Of a stretch of DNA of 64,000 nucleotides, positions 63,473 through 64,000 are shown piece by piece. The notes below the pieces were generated by a model. That model had not been told where the DNA came from, searched no databases, and worked only from the letters and a program-made list of their open reading frames with translations. Each line of letters opens with the position of its first letter. Position 1 is the stretch's first letter. Source of the DNA: Rossellomorea vietnamensis (lineage in GTDB: Bacteria; Bacillota; Bacilli; Bacillales; Bacillaceae_B). The position numbers and the translations under genes are program-made. Location: contig NZ_VTEI01000003.1 of NCBI RefSeq assembly GCF_008180415.1, positions 643,556 to 707,555 on the forward strand. Reading direction: 5' to 3'.

Positions 63473-64000
63473 CTAAAACTGAATGAATTCTCCATTCATT
63501 GTTGGTACTTGAAGATGGTCTATTCCTACGATTTCCATTCCATCAAAGTAAACTGTTCCCTTAACCTTCTTTTTCACAATTGGAATACATTCATTCTCAA
63601 GTATGATTTTGAAATTTCTCCAGAAAGTTTGTTTTGATTTTGTTCCTTTGTCGTCAATCCCTTGCATATTCAACCACTGCAAATATTTCTCGTGAAATTC
63701 AGACTGCCTTGTGCGTTTTCCTTCTTTAAGAGCGATATGCTCAAGGAAAAACTCTGTAACTGGATTCTGTTCTGTATGATAAGCACGTTGGTATTCATCA
63801 ATTACTCTACATTTGCTGAACTGATAATTGTTTGTCCTTAATCTCCTTAAACCTTCAATCGCCCAATTTAATATTCCAGGAAGCTCGATTAATAATTTAT
63901 TTATGAGTTCCGTATCCTTTTCACCGTCCTCAAACTTCTTTCGAAATGGTACAATTAACAACTTTCTAAAAAATCCATTAGTCACATCCATTGAATCTGG
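63473..64000 (-). CDS. P4/D5-type primase-helicase, C-terminal part
   Basis: The frame is open to the right edge, so the N-terminus is outside the window. The visible 175 residues begin PDSMDVTNGFFRKLLIVPF and contain ELPGILNWAIEGLRRL, the characteristic end of the SF3 helicase domain in P4-family phage/plasmid primases, followed by a winged-helix-like tail. Such proteins start replication of excised elements. The 160 bases to the next gene contain no other gene. Confidence 0.85.
   Translation of the reverse strand, partial: PDSMDVTNGFFRKLLIVPFRKKFEDGEKDTELINKLLIELPGILNWAIEGLRRLRTNNYQFSKCRVIDEYQRAYHTEQNPVTEFFLEHIALKEGKRTRQSEFHEKYLQWLNMQGIDDKGTKSKQTFWRNFKIILENECIPIVKKKVKGTVYFDGMEIVGIDHLQVPTMNGEFIQF

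Larger units (their letters stand above)
55900..64000 (-). mobile_element. Probable integrative element (SCC/Ccr- or TnpX-like), one end in window
   Basis: From about 55.4 kb the sequence becomes visibly more AT-rich and all genes run on the minus strand: primase/helicase, a 43-residue protein, two serine recombinases, then cargo ATPases and small genes. This primase-recombinase order recalls staphylococcal cassette chromosome elements. The attachment site and both boundaries are not identified; the left limit given is only the last cargo gene. Confidence 0.6.

Overview
The window looks like a chromosome segment of a member of the Bacillaceae (low-GC Bacillota). The evidence is strong AGGAGG-type ribosome binding sites, a BceRS-BceAB antimicrobial-peptide module, HtpX, DbpA/YxiN, AhpCF, a yybP-ykoY (Mn) leader in front of a TerC gene, and textbook Rex, Fur, CcpA and PerR-like operators. 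No rRNA, tRNA or CRISPR array was seen. Genus cannot be fixed from the sequence alone.

Layout. 0-9.8 kb: a peptide transporter (dtpT), an M20 peptidase, a Dps-like ferritin, a vanadium-haloperoxidase-type gene broken by an in-frame stop, an SDR protein with folE, and a DDAH-type amidinohydrolase. 9.9-14.5 kb: bceR-bceS-bceA-bceB with a BceR-type operator. 14.5-20.7 kb: a Rex-controlled lactate permease with a frameshift, rluF, a HAD phosphatase and a BCCT betaine transporter. 20.8-26.7 kb: VOC protein, a broken YdeI/OmpD-associated-type gene, htpX, a DUF1836 regulator, a secreted TIM-barrel-like protein and a TerC protein under an Mn riboswitch. 27-33 kb: ahpCF, a membrane diguanylate cyclase and mqo. 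33.6-39.5 kb: PadR-DUF4188, a short glycosyltransferase, YiaA, DUF4385 and dbpA.

39.8-50.6 kb is a divergent carbohydrate locus: LacI regulator, esterase, two permeases and a binding lipoprotein on the minus strand, against a GH3 beta-glucosidase and a 1,111-residue GH94 enzyme of the 1,2-beta-oligoglucan phosphorylase type on the plus strand. The gene set resembles the Listeria sophoro-oligosaccharide locus, so import and phosphorolysis of beta-1,2-glucan fragments is the best reading. Two identical 12-bp palindromes and a perfect cre sit in the shared control region. 50.7-54.8 kb is a Fur-box-controlled ferric-siderophore ABC importer.

From about 55.4 kb to the right edge the DNA is more AT-rich and every gene lies on the minus strand. 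This is probably one end of an integrative element. It has a primase/helicase fragment, a 43-residue protein, a catalytically degenerate serine-recombinase paralogue, an intact large serine recombinase, tiny membrane peptides and a cargo of AAA/OLD-like ATPases, including a DUF6414-plus-AAA+ pair that may be a defence system.

The intergenic DNA holds three families of structured repeats: a palindromic unit of about 125 bp whose inner stem varies in a compensatory way between copies, a roughly 450-490-bp element full of AT-rich hairpins in two inverted copies, and a 52-bp tandem hairpin repeat at two loci. Four genes are disrupted, three by in-frame stops and one by a frameshift.
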